Assembly (NCBI GenBank): GCA_002085035.1
Contig: MZGM01000048.1
Location: 1-10,450, forward strand
Source: Candidatus Zhuqueibacterota bacterium 4484_219
Lineage (GTDB): Bacteria > Zhuqueibacterota > JdFR-76 > 4484-219
Length of the DNA stretch: 10,450 bases
Direction of reading: 5' to 3'
The notes under the pieces were generated by a model that was not told where the DNA came from, made no database searches, and saw nothing but the letters and a program-made list of their open reading frames with translations. How positions within the stretch are numbered: the stretch's first letter is position 1; every line of letters starts with the position of its first letter. The translations under genes were made by a program, and so were the position numbers. Below are positions 1 through 7,533 of this stretch, one piece after another.

Positions 1-787
1 CGTTCAAAGTATTTTTGTCCATTTTTGTTCCCAACCGTACGTAGATAGTGCTCAAAATTCCTCGCTCCATGGGTACCAGATGCGGCGAAAAAACTATTTT
101 ACAGTCACTTTGTGCCAATTTGGTTAACTCTTGCTCCATCTCGACCACATGACGGTGCAGACGTCCAACATTGTAAGCTGCAACATTTTCGGTCGCCTCG
201 ACAAAGTGAGTTGTTAAACTTAATTTTTTCCCTGCTCCAGACAATCCCGATTTGGAGTCGATGATGATTTCGGTATTTTTTATTACTTGTTTTTGCAATA
301 ACGGTGCTAATGCCAAAATTACCGATGTAGGGTAACAGCCGGGATTAGCAACTAACGTTGCTTGACTTATTTTTTCCCGATTAAGCTCGGGTAATCCGTA
401 AACAGCTTGTTGTAGAAGTTCAGGATAAGGATGCTCGAATCCATACCAACGTTTGTAACTTTGTGTATCATTCAGTCGGAAGTCAGCGCTAATATCAATA
501 ACTTTTACTCCTCGCGACACAAATTCGGGAACAACATTCACAGCATGTCCATGGGGCAAACAAAAAAAGGCTGCATCTACTTCTTGATTTTTTATCTCTT
601 CAAACGCTTTTAGCTGAATATCACATCGTTGGGCAACTTCAGGGTAAATTGTGCTTAATGGTTTGCCACTATAGCTTTCTGAGGTAACGTAAACCACTTC
701 AGCTTGGGGATGTTTTTGTAACCATCGATACAGTTCAATGCCGGTGTAACCGGTTCCGCCGATAATTCCTACTTTAATTTTAGACAT
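1..787 (-). CDS. argC: N-acetyl-gamma-glutamyl-phosphate reductase (ArgC), C-terminus cut by window edge
   Basis: ArgC reduces N-acetylglutamyl-5-phosphate to N-acetylglutamate-5-semialdehyde with NADPH, the third step of arginine synthesis, in the cytoplasm. I translated the frame from the ATG at 787: 262 codons are present of a family length of about 345, and the rest lies left of position 1. Visible are the N-terminal NADP-binding GGTGYTG (residues 10-16), LPHGHA near 78-82, the catalytic cysteine in NPGCYPT (Cys151), KSGLSGAG near 185, and the conserved HRHVVEME stretch near 215. The ATG lies inside the end of asd (8-bp overlap, ATGTCTAA), which implies translational coupling. The frame is open to the edge with no disruption. 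The distant homologue Asd is directly upstream, but the NPGCYPT signature and the following motifs are those of ArgC. Confidence 0.96.
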   Translation of the reverse strand, partial: MSKIKVGIIGGTGYTGIELYRWLQKHPQAEVVYVTSESYSGKPLSTIYPEVAQRCDIQLKAFEEIKNQEVDAAFFCLPHGHAVNVVPEFVSRGVKVIDISADFRLNDTQSYKRWYGFEHPYPELLQQAVYGLPELNREKISQATLVANPGCYPTSVILALAPLLQKQVIKNTEIIIDSKSGLSGAGKKLSLTTHFVEATENVAAYNVGRLHRHVVEMEQELTKLAQSDCKIVFSPHLVPMERGILSTIYVRLGTKMDKNTLN

Positions 788-1802
788 GGTGAATTGTACC
801 TTTATGGCTAATCAGTATTTCAGCAATTTGTATTGCATTGAGTGCTGCCCCTTTGCGTAGCTGATCTGCTACTACCCACATATCGATGCCTTTTTCTATC
901 GAAATATCCTCGCGAATGCGACCGACAAAAACTTCATCTTTGCCGGTAACATCCACTGGCATAGGGTACTGATTGTTTTTTGGATCATCTACTACTTTTA
1001 CACCGGGAGCGTGAGTTAAAATTTCTCGTACCTCGGCAACTGTGATTTTGCGTTCGGTTTCAATATTGATTGCCTCGGAATGACAACGAAAAACAGGCAC
1101 CCTTACGGTAGTGGCAGTAACACGTAATGAATAATCCTCAAAGATTTTTTGGGTTTCCAGTACCATCTTCATCTCTTCTTTAGTGTAGTTATTCTCCTGG
1201 AAATTATCAATATGAGGAATTAGATTAAATGCTATTTGATACGGAAATTCTTTACAGACAACCTTTTCGTTGTTTAGCACTGCCCGGGTTTGTTGTTCCA
1301 GCTCGGTCATTGCCCGTAAGCCCTTGCCCGAAACCGCCTGGTAGGTGGAAGCCACAATCCGTCGTATTTTAGCGGCATCGTGGATAGGTTTTAAGGCTAC
1401 AACCATCTGGATGGTCGAACAATTGGGATTTGCAATAATTCCTTGATGATCAGTAACCCGCTGGGGATTGACTTCTGGAACCACTAATGGCACATTGGGT
1501 TCCATTCGAAAGGCACTGGTATTATCGATAACTACTGCGCCGCATTTTTGAGCATGGGGTACAAATTCTCGGCTTACCGCTGCCCCAGCCGAAGAAAGAA
1601 TAATCTCACAGCCTTGCAGAGATGCTGGGGTTAACTCTTGAACCGTTAACTGTTCGCCATTAAATAAGAGTTTTTTGGATGCGGAACGGTGCGAAGCTAA
1701 CAGGCGTAACTCCTGAATCGGAAATTGTCTTTGTTCCAGAATTTTGAGCATCTCAAGCCCTACCGCTCCAGTTGCTCCCACTATCGCAACTTTATAGCTC
1801 AT
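780..1802 (-). CDS. asd: Aspartate-semialdehyde dehydrogenase
   Basis: Asd reduces aspartyl-4-phosphate to aspartate-4-semialdehyde with NADPH, the branch-point step after aspartokinase for lysine, threonine and methionine. The protein is 340 residues, the normal length. It has the NADP-binding GATGAVG (9-15), SSAGAAVS near 70-77, the catalytic cysteine in NPNCST (Cys128), STYQAVSGKG near 152-161 and a C-terminal VADQLRKGAALNA segment. I chose the ATG at 1802 because AGGAG sits 10 nt upstream; an in-frame TTG at 1808 would add two residues but leaves only 4 nt to the same site. With the ATG, the gene overlaps the end of lysC by 11 bp, so lysC-asd are almost surely co-translated. This is the classic lysC-asd order of actinobacteria and other groups. 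Confidence 0.97.
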   Translation of the reverse strand: MSYKVAIVGATGAVGLEMLKILEQRQFPIQELRLLASHRSASKKLLFNGEQLTVQELTPASLQGCEIILSSAGAAVSREFVPHAQKCGAVVIDNTSAFRMEPNVPLVVPEVNPQRVTDHQGIIANPNCSTIQMVVALKPIHDAAKIRRIVASTYQAVSGKGLRAMTELEQQTRAVLNNEKVVCKEFPYQIAFNLIPHIDNFQENNYTKEEMKMVLETQKIFEDYSLRVTATTVRVPVFRCHSEAINIETERKITVAEVREILTHAPGVKVVDDPKNNQYPMPVDVTGKDEVFVGRIREDISIEKGIDMWVVADQLRKGAALNAIQIAEILISHKGTIHHV

Positions 1803-2289
1803 TTTCAATTGACTCCTTGTCTAATTCGAATTTTCTGTGCAAGGCTTGAACGGCTCTTTGAACCGCATTTTCTTCTATCACGCATGATATTTTGATTTCG
1901 GAGGTGCTGATCATCTGGATGTTGATGTTTTCTTCGCTAAGAGTTTGAAACATTTTAGCTGCAACCCCGGCATTACTGCGCATGCCAATCCCAACAATAG
2001 AAACCTTGGCGATGTTTTTGTCGGCGCTTACTCCCTTTGCATTGATCTCTTGACTGACTTTTTCGGCTAATTTCAATGCCTGCGGTAAATCAGTTTTTTC
2101 CACAGTGAAAGAAATATTAGTAGTACCATGTTCGCTGACATCTTGAATGATCATATCGACAACGATATTAGCTTCTGCTAAAATACCAAAGATTTTGGCT
2201 GCAATGCCGGGCTGATCGGGGACATTTCTTATGGTGATTTTTGCCTCACTGGTGTTATGGGCTATGCCCCGAATGAATTCTTTTTCCAT
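1792..2289 (-). CDS. lysC: Predicted internal lysC product: aspartokinase beta (regulatory ACT-domain) subunit
   Basis: The same reading frame as lysC, starting at Met247 (ATG at 2287-2289), would give a 165-residue protein made of just the two ACT domains. GAGGAGG lies 8 nt upstream, a near-perfect Shine-Dalgarno site and stronger than the one at the lysC start. In Bacillus subtilis aspartokinase II and Corynebacterium glutamicum LysC, an in-frame internal start yields a beta subunit of about 160-172 residues that forms an alpha2beta2 complex with the full-length alpha chain. Size and position fit that arrangement well. The site is seen directly; that it is used is inference. The codons for Glu-Glu-Asp upstream would produce part of this purine-rich motif anyway, so chance is not fully excluded. 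Confidence 0.6.
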   Translation of the reverse strand: MEKEFIRGIAHNTSEAKITIRNVPDQPGIAAKIFGILAEANIVVDMIIQDVSEHGTTNISFTVEKTDLPQALKLAEKVSQEINAKGVSADKNIAKVSIVGIGMRSNAGVAAKMFQTLSEENINIQMISTSEIKISCVIEENAVQRAVQALHRKFELDKESIENEL

Positions 2290-3027
2290 GCTCGGATCCT
2301 CCTCACAAATAATAGTCCCGCTATTTTCTTTGAAACTTGAGCGCACAATGATTTTTACCCCATATTTTTTGCCACACTCAACCGCCCGAGCTTGCATCAC
2401 TTTCGATCCTAAACTGGCCAGTTCTAACATTTCATCGTAGGAAATACGTTCTAATTTCTTGGCGTTGGGCACTAAATGTGGATCTGCCGTGTAAACACCA
2501 TCCACATCGGTGTAAATTTCACATTTTTCTGCTTCTAAAACTGCCGCCAAAGCTACTGCTGTAGTATCCGAGCCGCCTCTTCCCAAAGTTACAATATCAC
2601 CCCGAACGTTAATTCCTTGAAATCCTGCCACTGCTACTACTTGATGTTGTTGTAATTCCTGTTGCAACCGCCTGGTGTCGATTTCCATGATTTTTGCTTT
2701 GGTATGTGCCGAGTCGGTTATTATTCCTACTTGGGCGCCAGTTAAAGAAACAGCAGAGATTCCCAGCGATTCTAATGCCATACAAAATAAGGCGATGGAA
2801 ACTTGTTCTCCTGTTGAGAGTAACATGTCAAGTTCCCGCGAGGATGGATTAGGGGTAATCTGATAGGCCATTTTTAACAGTCGATCGGTTGTGTCGCCCA
2901 TTGCAGATAAAACTACTACTACTTTGTACTCCCCATTAAGTGATTTTGCTACTCGCTGGGCTACTGCACGAATTCTTTCTGGAGTTGCTACTGAACTCCC
3001 ACCGTATTTCTGCACTAACACCTTCAT
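1792..3027 (-). CDS. lysC: Aspartate kinase (aspartokinase), full-length alpha subunit
   Basis: Phosphorylates aspartate with ATP, the first committed step of the aspartate amino-acid family. The protein has 411 residues, matching Bacillus/Corynebacterium-type single-function aspartokinases (about 410-420). The N-terminal kinase domain (about 1-230) shows KYGGSSVA (7-14), STGEQVS near 71-77, the FQGIN and TLGRGGSDTTA loop (about 136-157) and YTDVDGVYTADP (172-183). Two ACT domains follow (about 260-330 and 342-405); QMISTSEIKIS (371-381) resembles the lysine/threonine effector site of the Bacillus and Corynebacterium enzymes, so feedback inhibition by lysine, alone or with threonine, is expected. 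It starts 41 bp after the GXGXG gene, with a weak AGGG before the ATG. That gap is too short for a lysine riboswitch. A second start inside the gene is described separately. Confidence 0.97.
   Translation of the reverse strand: MKVLVQKYGGSSVATPERIRAVAQRVAKSLNGEYKVVVVLSAMGDTTDRLLKMAYQITPNPSSRELDMLLSTGEQVSIALFCMALESLGISAVSLTGAQVGIITDSAHTKAKIMEIDTRRLQQELQQHQVVAVAGFQGINVRGDIVTLGRGGSDTTAVALAAVLEAEKCEIYTDVDGVYTADPHLVPNAKKLERISYDEMLELASLGSKVMQARAVECGKKYGVKIIVRSSFKENSGTIICEEDPSMEKEFIRGIAHNTSEAKITIRNVPDQPGIAAKIFGILAEANIVVDMIIQDVSEHGTTNISFTVEKTDLPQALKLAEKVSQEINAKGVSADKNIAKVSIVGIGMRSNAGVAAKMFQTLSEENINIQMISTSEIKISCVIEENAVQRAVQALHRKFELDKESIENEL
2298..2303 (-). promoter_or_regulatory. Internal ribosome-binding site within lysC
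   Basis: The minus strand reads AGGAGG here (GAGGAGG if 2304 is included), followed by 8 nt and an ATG in frame with lysC. It matches the anti-Shine-Dalgarno sequence at ideal spacing. It defines the proposed start of the aspartokinase beta subunit. Confidence 0.6.
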
Positions 3028-3068
3028 TTTTACCCTAAGCTAAACGTTGTGGTATTTTACTGTCAATT

Positions 3069-3815
3069 TTAATACGCATACTTCTGTCCATACGGGCGTT
3101 TTCCCATAGGTAAAAGTTTGGTAAATTCTGCCTCCAAAATTTTATCAGGGTCAAAACCAAATTCTTGGGCAAATTTTTTGATGTATTTTTTTAGGATGGC
3201 TTTGTCCTGTTGTTCGATTTTCATTATCTGTACTTCTTTACCTAAATGTTCTTTTGGGACTTCAGCACGTAGATAGATGATGCCTCCGTGCATGCCGGTA
3301 CCGGTGTAATCTCCAGCGATTGGTTCATTATGCTGTCGATTCAAGCCCAGTAGAATAATAATTCCCCCGGCCATGTATTCTCCAAAAAAATCTGCTGCAG
3401 TACCACCAACAACAATCACCGGAATTTGTTTGTCACAAGCCTTCATATGGATGCCAGCACGATAACCCACGTTACCTTTGACAAAAACTTCGCCGCCTCG
3501 CATTGCATAGCCAAGTAGATCCCCGACATTTCCGTGTATTATAATTCTACCTTTCTTCATTGTATTAGCAATGCAGTCCTGAGCGTTACCGTACACGACA
3601 ATTTCTGGGCCATTCATAAAGGCAGCAAGGTCATTGCCGGGAATTCCGTTAATAGTAATTCGCAGTTTGCCACGCAGACCATCGCCAATATAGCGTTGAC
3701 CATTTACATTGAGCAGTGAGATGTGGGTCACGCCTTCGGCAATAGCTCGTTTGATCTCGCGGTTGAGTTTTACAAATGGTAGCCCATGAGCGTCGATGGT
3801 TATAGATTTATTCAT
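3069..3815 (-). CDS. Glutamate synthase GXGXG-domain subunit (GltB C-terminal domain as a separate protein)
   Basis: A 248-residue protein equivalent to the C-terminal beta-helix domain of the large glutamate synthase subunit, encoded alone as in archaeal-type split enzymes. Glycine-rich repeats typical of the GXGXG fold run from about 44 to 180: IGDGLRGKL, VYGNAQDCIANTMKKGRI, IHGNVGDLLGYAMRGGEV, VKGNVGYRAGIHM, then GGTAADFFGEYMAGG and TGTGMHGG. The tail FTKLLPMGKRPYGQ is typical of the stand-alone form. The domain is structural, packing against the FMN synthase domain, and has no catalytic residues of its own. Its ATG overlaps the stop of the upstream oxidoreductase by 4 bp (ATGA), with GGTGA upstream as a likely ribosome-binding site. 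The other glutamate synthase subunits lie further upstream, beyond the ferredoxin and carboxykinase genes. GXGXG domains also occur in formylmethanofuran dehydrogenase FwdC/FmdC, but this context points to glutamate synthase. Confidence 0.93.
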   Translation of the reverse strand: MNKSITIDAHGLPFVKLNREIKRAIAEGVTHISLLNVNGQRYIGDGLRGKLRITINGIPGNDLAAFMNGPEIVVYGNAQDCIANTMKKGRIIIHGNVGDLLGYAMRGGEVFVKGNVGYRAGIHMKACDKQIPVIVVGGTAADFFGEYMAGGIIILLGLNRQHNEPIAGDYTGTGMHGGIIYLRAEVPKEHLGKEVQIMKIEQQDKAILKKYIKKFAQEFGFDPDKILEAEFTKLLPMGKRPYGQKYAY

Positions 3816-5077
3816 ATTTTTTCACCAGTGAATTCTTTGTACCAATATTCTTTCGGCAAGTGGATAAGGCCAAAATCAGGCTTTAATAATTGCTCTTTGA
3901 AATCTCTTACATTCAAGCGGTTCTTAATTAATCCTCTGAAAATTCCCGCTCGATCTATCTTCCCTACAAGAATAGCACCGACAACGACCTCATTTTGCAA
4001 GACGATTCTTTTTACAAGGTTTTCGGTATCATTTCTCTGTTCTAAAATTTCGTACTTTTCATCAACTACATTGCTCATTCCCAATGATACCACAGGTAGG
4101 TCAAAAAACGTGGTAGCATTGAGTGCTATGACATTATCGAATTCTACTTTTTCGCCAGACATATTGCGTCCCGCAATTTTTCCCTGTCTTACTGCATTAG
4201 GCAGAATTGGTCGCCACAAATATTGGTCGGTAGCAGGATCGTAAACTTCTGCTACATCTCCGGCGGCGTAAATGCCTTCGACATTAGTTTGTAGATACTG
4301 ATCAACTAAAATGCCCCGCTTAGTCTTAAATTCTGACTTCTTTACCAGTTCAATATTAGGAATAACCCCAATGGCAACCACGACAAAATCGCAATCTAAT
4401 TCCATGCCATTACGCAATTTTACTTTTTCAGCTTTATTGTATCCGCTGATTTCATCTACTGTTGTTTGAAAATAGAAATTCACTCCCGCTTTTTCAAATA
4501 CCGACTGAATGATTTGGGCACTTCCCTTATCTAATACAGTGCTTAGGGCATAATCGGCCAGTTCGATAACAGTAACCTTAACTCCGATTTTTGTAAGACT
4601 CTCCGCAGCCTTCAAGCCGATTAACCCAGCTCCTATGACGACCGCTTTTTTAGTAGGAGCGGCAATCTTTTGTAGCTTTTCAATGTCATCCCAAGTAACG
4701 AAGGTAAAGACGTTTTTTAGATTCAAGCCGGCAATTGGGGGCAAGAAAGGTCGACTGCCGCTGGCGATTAACAAGCGTTCGAATTCCAGTCGATCACCAC
4801 TTGACATAGCTACGTTCCTGTTAGCTGCATCGACTTCGACGACTTTGTTGCCCAAAATTAATTGCACCTTATTTTTTTGATAAAAATCGCTGTCGCGGTA
4901 TGTCATTTGCTGAGGAGATACTTTTCCCTCCAGTAAGTAGGAAATTAACGGTTTACCATATGCTATTCGCGATTCTTCAGCAATCACTGTAATTGGATTT
5001 TTGGCGTCATTGCGGCGGATTGCCTCAATAGCCGCAACAGAGGCAAAGGAATTTCCTATGATAACGTAATAATTCAC
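3812..5077 (-). CDS. FAD/NAD(P)-dependent oxidoreductase, probable electron-input subunit of the glutamate synthase
   Basis: A 421-residue pyridine-nucleotide-disulfide oxidoreductase-fold flavoprotein, of the nitrite reductase/rubredoxin reductase/NADH oxidase type. The first FAD-binding Rossmann motif is degenerate (GNSFAS, residues 8-13). The NAD(P)-binding motif is canonical (VVIGAGLIGLKAAE near 146-159), and the second FAD motif is IYAAGDVAE (about 269-277). No CxxC redox pair is present, so it is not a thioredoxin-reductase-like enzyme. It probably passes electrons between NAD(P)H and the neighbouring ferredoxin-like protein in place of GltD. I chose the GTG at 5077: AGGAG lies 5 nt upstream and it overlaps the ferredoxin stop by 4 bp (GTGA). 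A GTG at 5083 is in frame but overlaps that site. The gene also overlaps the GXGXG gene by 4 bp. The electron donor cannot be read from the sequence. Confidence 0.9.
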   Translation of the reverse strand: MNYYVIIGNSFASVAAIEAIRRNDAKNPITVIAEESRIAYGKPLISYLLEGKVSPQQMTYRDSDFYQKNKVQLILGNKVVEVDAANRNVAMSSGDRLEFERLLIASGSRPFLPPIAGLNLKNVFTFVTWDDIEKLQKIAAPTKKAVVIGAGLIGLKAAESLTKIGVKVTVIELADYALSTVLDKGSAQIIQSVFEKAGVNFYFQTTVDEISGYNKAEKVKLRNGMELDCDFVVVAIGVIPNIELVKKSEFKTKRGILVDQYLQTNVEGIYAAGDVAEVYDPATDQYLWRPILPNAVRQGKIAGRNMSGEKVEFDNVIALNATTFFDLPVVSLGMSNVVDEKYEILEQRNDTENLVKRIVLQNEVVVGAILVGKIDRAGIFRGLIKNRLNVRDFKEQLLKPDFGLIHLPKEYWYKEFTGEKI

Positions 5078-5535
5078 TGCCACTCCTGTTCTTCTTCATA
5101 AATTAATGCTCCATTAGGACAGGCTGCCACGCAGGCTGGCATTTCTAACTCCAAATCAAAACATAGGTCACACTTGATCGAGAACTTCAGTCCATCCAAA
5201 CAAACAGGATGAATGGCACCAAATGGGCAACTGGCCACGCAGGTCCAACAGCCGACACATCGATCTGGATTACTAGTCACAATGTTCGCTGTGAGGTCAT
5301 AAACTAACGCTCCGGAAATGCATCCTTCCACGCAAGGTGGATCTTCGCACTGTCGACACTGCACTGGCAACGAGGCGGGATTTGCCATCTCCACAACTAA
5401 ACGAGGTACTAGTCGCTCTTTTTCCCGTTTGTAAGCCTTTAAAATATCTTTACTCTCAGAATGAGCTACCGCACAGTAGACTTCACAGAGATGACAATTA
5501 ATACAATATTCTTCATTCACATAAATTTTTTTCAT
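5074..5535 (-). CDS. Ferredoxin-like protein with four [4Fe-4S] cluster motifs (HycB/CooF type)
   Basis: A 153-residue cytoplasmic electron carrier. Cysteines fall in four groups: 11/14/17/21, 60/63/68/72, 93/96/99/103 and 122/125/135/139. This is the pattern of the four-cluster electron-transfer subunits of hydrogenases, CO dehydrogenase (CooF) and DMSO-reductase-family enzymes. There is no signal peptide or membrane segment. It lies just ahead of the FAD oxidoreductase (4-bp overlap) and near the split glutamate synthase genes, so the likely role is to wire the oxidoreductase to the Fe-S clusters of the FMN subunit. The ATG at 5535 has AGGG 4-5 nt upstream, in a TAGGGTAAAA context also found before lysC. 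Its arginine codons are of the CGN kind, as in the glutamate synthase genes and unlike the carboxykinase gene directly upstream. Confidence 0.92.
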   Translation of the reverse strand: MKKIYVNEEYCINCHLCEVYCAVAHSESKDILKAYKREKERLVPRLVVEMANPASLPVQCRQCEDPPCVEGCISGALVYDLTANIVTSNPDRCVGCWTCVASCPFGAIHPVCLDGLKFSIKCDLCFDLELEMPACVAACPNGALIYEEEQEWQ

Positions 5536-5560
5536 TTTACCCTATTGACTCTGTTAGGTA

Positions 5561-7462
5561 TTACTCAATCAAGAATTTATCTGGAGGGATGTAATCTCCG
5601 TATCTTGCCCTTGCATTTTTCAGTCTTTCCCTTTGCTCTTCTAATGTTTCAAATAGTATTTGTGGTGTATCGGGAACCCTTACCTTGTATATTTCTGTCA
5701 CTCTATCAATCCTGGCTAAATGTCCAGGGACGCGTAAAGTAAATTGTTTAATATAGTCTTCTTTGGAATAATCCTTATTGAGTATTTTGCGAAATAACTT
5801 TTTAAGATCTTCATACTTAGGTATAAAACCAGTAGGGGTTTTTATAGCGCCAAGATCATCATGAACTCGTAATTCCATCCATTTGAGCCAGACGCGTTTA
5901 TCCTGTTTATGATTCACAAAGTTTCCATTCAAATCTTTCAAGAAGTAGTTCACCGAGAAAATTCGAGGTGGGTTTTTCAACCTAGCGCCAATATCCAGGT
6001 TGTTTTGGATGTATCTTCCTATGGATATCGGTAGAAAATCCAGATTCGACATAGGGTTGAGAACTCTTACCCCTTCATTTCCCAAAGTAGCGGCAGTACT
6101 TTCAGATTCTAACGCTGCTCCTTTGGTTATGATTCCATGTATCCAATCAAAGGCTTCCTCCACTGGCACTAAAGTATCAGAATCTCGACCTCCGTAGATT
6201 ATTCCACTAACTATGACACCGTTAGGGTCATCAAGCTTCGGATCTACATTGTCTAAGGTTTTTAGGTCTAATGTAAACCTGGCATTTTTGTGAGACGGCA
6301 ATATTTCTTTGCCTTCTTTATCTTTCTTGCCAGGAAACCACTCGCCTGAGTGATTGACGCCTTTTACAGGACACTCGCCATCTTTGCCATTCCAGTAAAC
6401 ATTTCCATCTTCTGTAACTAACACATTTGAAAATATAATCTCGCCCGGAGCATTAAGTGCTTTCCATAGTACCGGATCATCCTTGGAGTTGATATCTTGC
6501 AATATTCCAAACATTCCTTTTTCTACATTTACTGCGCGGATTTTTCCGTTTATTCTCCTGATATATGCTATATCATCGGCAACTATTGTTTCACCTTCTA
6601 TTGTAGCTGTAGAAGTTTTTCCGCACATTGAGGGGAACGCCCCCGTCAAATAAGTTACTCTTTCTTTTGGACCATGTACTCCCAGAATGAACATATGTTC
6701 AACTAACCATCCTTCTTCTGAAGCTCTTTTTATCGCCAAACGCATTGCAAGCTTCTTAAGTCCAATTGTATTACCCCCGTATTGTGTGTTTGTACTATAT
6801 ATGATTTCATCTTGAAGGTCTATGTATATTCTCCGTTTCTCAATATTTTTGCTTACCCGCAACCCCAGCCCTGCTTCCGTCAACTCTCCTTGAGAATGTA
6901 GAAATTTGAAAAACCGTTTATGGTTACCCAGTCTGACGAACTCCTCATAACCCTGTCGATACAATAAATCCTCACTATGCGCTACATAGCTGGAATCGGT
7001 GAGCTGAACACAAGGTATACTGAATTTAGAATTTGTGGGGCCCAAACAAAAAAATTTGACATATAACTCACGTCCAGCCATGATATTTTTTAGAATGTCA
7101 TTGATTTCTTTGATGCCTTCCTCTCGATCCATTGTATTTATCTCAGCTCCCAGATTGACACCCTTAGGTACAAGATATTTGGTATTTTCTTTATCCCGAG
7201 CCTGGTCATAATAGCCGTCAAAATGGACCGTATGCCCCTCGATGGCAAGCTTTGCCTCCTCTTTGTTTCTTATTGCCGCTTCCCTGATATACTGAATGTC
7301 CTCTGGAGAATCCGTGCAGATAAAAACTTTAGCTGGATTGCATAACCTCACATACTTGGCAATGAATTGATGGAGTTTGGGATTATTTATCCTCATAAGT
7401 TTCTGGTAATTTTCTTTACCTAATCTGACATTGAGGATGTCTGTGATTCTTTTTTGATTCAT
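5561..7462 (-). CDS. pckG: Phosphoenolpyruvate carboxykinase, GTP type
   Basis: Interconverts oxaloacetate + GTP and phosphoenolpyruvate + CO2 + GDP, linking glycolysis/gluconeogenesis with the oxaloacetate/aspartate pool. It has 633 residues, normal for the GTP family (about 600-640). Visible are YGGN (228-231), the P-loop region FPSMCGKTST with its reactive cysteine (Cys280), the metal-binding ADDIA (295-299), NPPRIFSVNYF (497-507) and TPTGFIPKYEDL (542-553). It is a divergent member: the family's usual GGRRP motif reads GGRDS (424-428). The gene lies between the FMN subunit and the ferredoxin gene of the glutamate synthase cluster, with an 82-bp gap before it and 25 bp after it. Arginine is coded by AGA/AGG in 23 of 38 cases by my hand count, against 1 of 22 in the amidotransferase gene, suggesting acquisition from another lineage. 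The start at 7462 has AAGG 7 nt upstream. Reaction direction cannot be told from sequence. Confidence 0.95.
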   Translation of the reverse strand: MNQKRITDILNVRLGKENYQKLMRINNPKLHQFIAKYVRLCNPAKVFICTDSPEDIQYIREAAIRNKEEAKLAIEGHTVHFDGYYDQARDKENTKYLVPKGVNLGAEINTMDREEGIKEINDILKNIMAGRELYVKFFCLGPTNSKFSIPCVQLTDSSYVAHSEDLLYRQGYEEFVRLGNHKRFFKFLHSQGELTEAGLGLRVSKNIEKRRIYIDLQDEIIYSTNTQYGGNTIGLKKLAMRLAIKRASEEGWLVEHMFILGVHGPKERVTYLTGAFPSMCGKTSTATIEGETIVADDIAYIRRINGKIRAVNVEKGMFGILQDINSKDDPVLWKALNAPGEIIFSNVLVTEDGNVYWNGKDGECPVKGVNHSGEWFPGKKDKEGKEILPSHKNARFTLDLKTLDNVDPKLDDPNGVIVSGIIYGGRDSDTLVPVEEAFDWIHGIITKGAALESESTAATLGNEGVRVLNPMSNLDFLPISIGRYIQNNLDIGARLKNPPRIFSVNYFLKDLNGNFVNHKQDKRVWLKWMELRVHDDLGAIKTPTGFIPKYEDLKKLFRKILNKDYSKEDYIKQFTLRVPGHLARIDRVTEIYKVRVPDTPQILFETLEEQRERLKNARARYGDYIPPDKFLIE

Positions 7463-7486
7463 TTTTCTACCTTATGATGTATTTTC

Positions 7487-7499
7487 CTGCAAAGTGCAG
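7487..7499. repeat. Short inverted repeat upstream of pckG
   Basis: CTGCA, a 3-nt spacer, then TGCAG, 25 bp before the pckG start codon. It is too short and lacks a T-run, so it is not an intrinsic terminator. It could be a small operator or chance. Confidence 0.3.
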
Positions 7500-7500
7500 A

Positions 7501-7533
7501 AGTCAAAAGTCTTGAATAGTTACCAGTCAAAAG
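7501..7533. repeat. 9-bp direct repeat in the gap between the FMN subunit gene and pckG
   Basis: AGTCAAAAG occurs at 7501-7509 and again at 7525-7533, a 24-bp period. On the minus strand each copy reads CTTTTGACT and so contains a -35-like TTGACT, but no convincing -10 hexamer follows at 16-18 nt. It could be paired activator/repressor sites or a trace of an insertion event. Confidence 0.35.

Noticed and set aside
3041..3066. A perfect -35 hexamer (TTGACA on the minus strand, 3061-3066) just before lysC.
   Set aside because: The only -10 candidates at 17-18 nt (TTAGCT/TAGCTT) match poorly, and transcription would start almost on the start codon and omit the AGGG site. Treated as chance.
3028..3068. 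Possible lysine riboswitch (L-box) upstream of lysC.
   Set aside because: The gap is 41 bp; a lysine riboswitch needs well over 150 nt and none of its structure is present.
3786..4244. A 152-codon open frame on the plus strand.
   Set aside because: It is antisense to the well-supported oxidoreductase gene, has low-complexity serine/threonine/phenylalanine-rich content and no recognisable domain.
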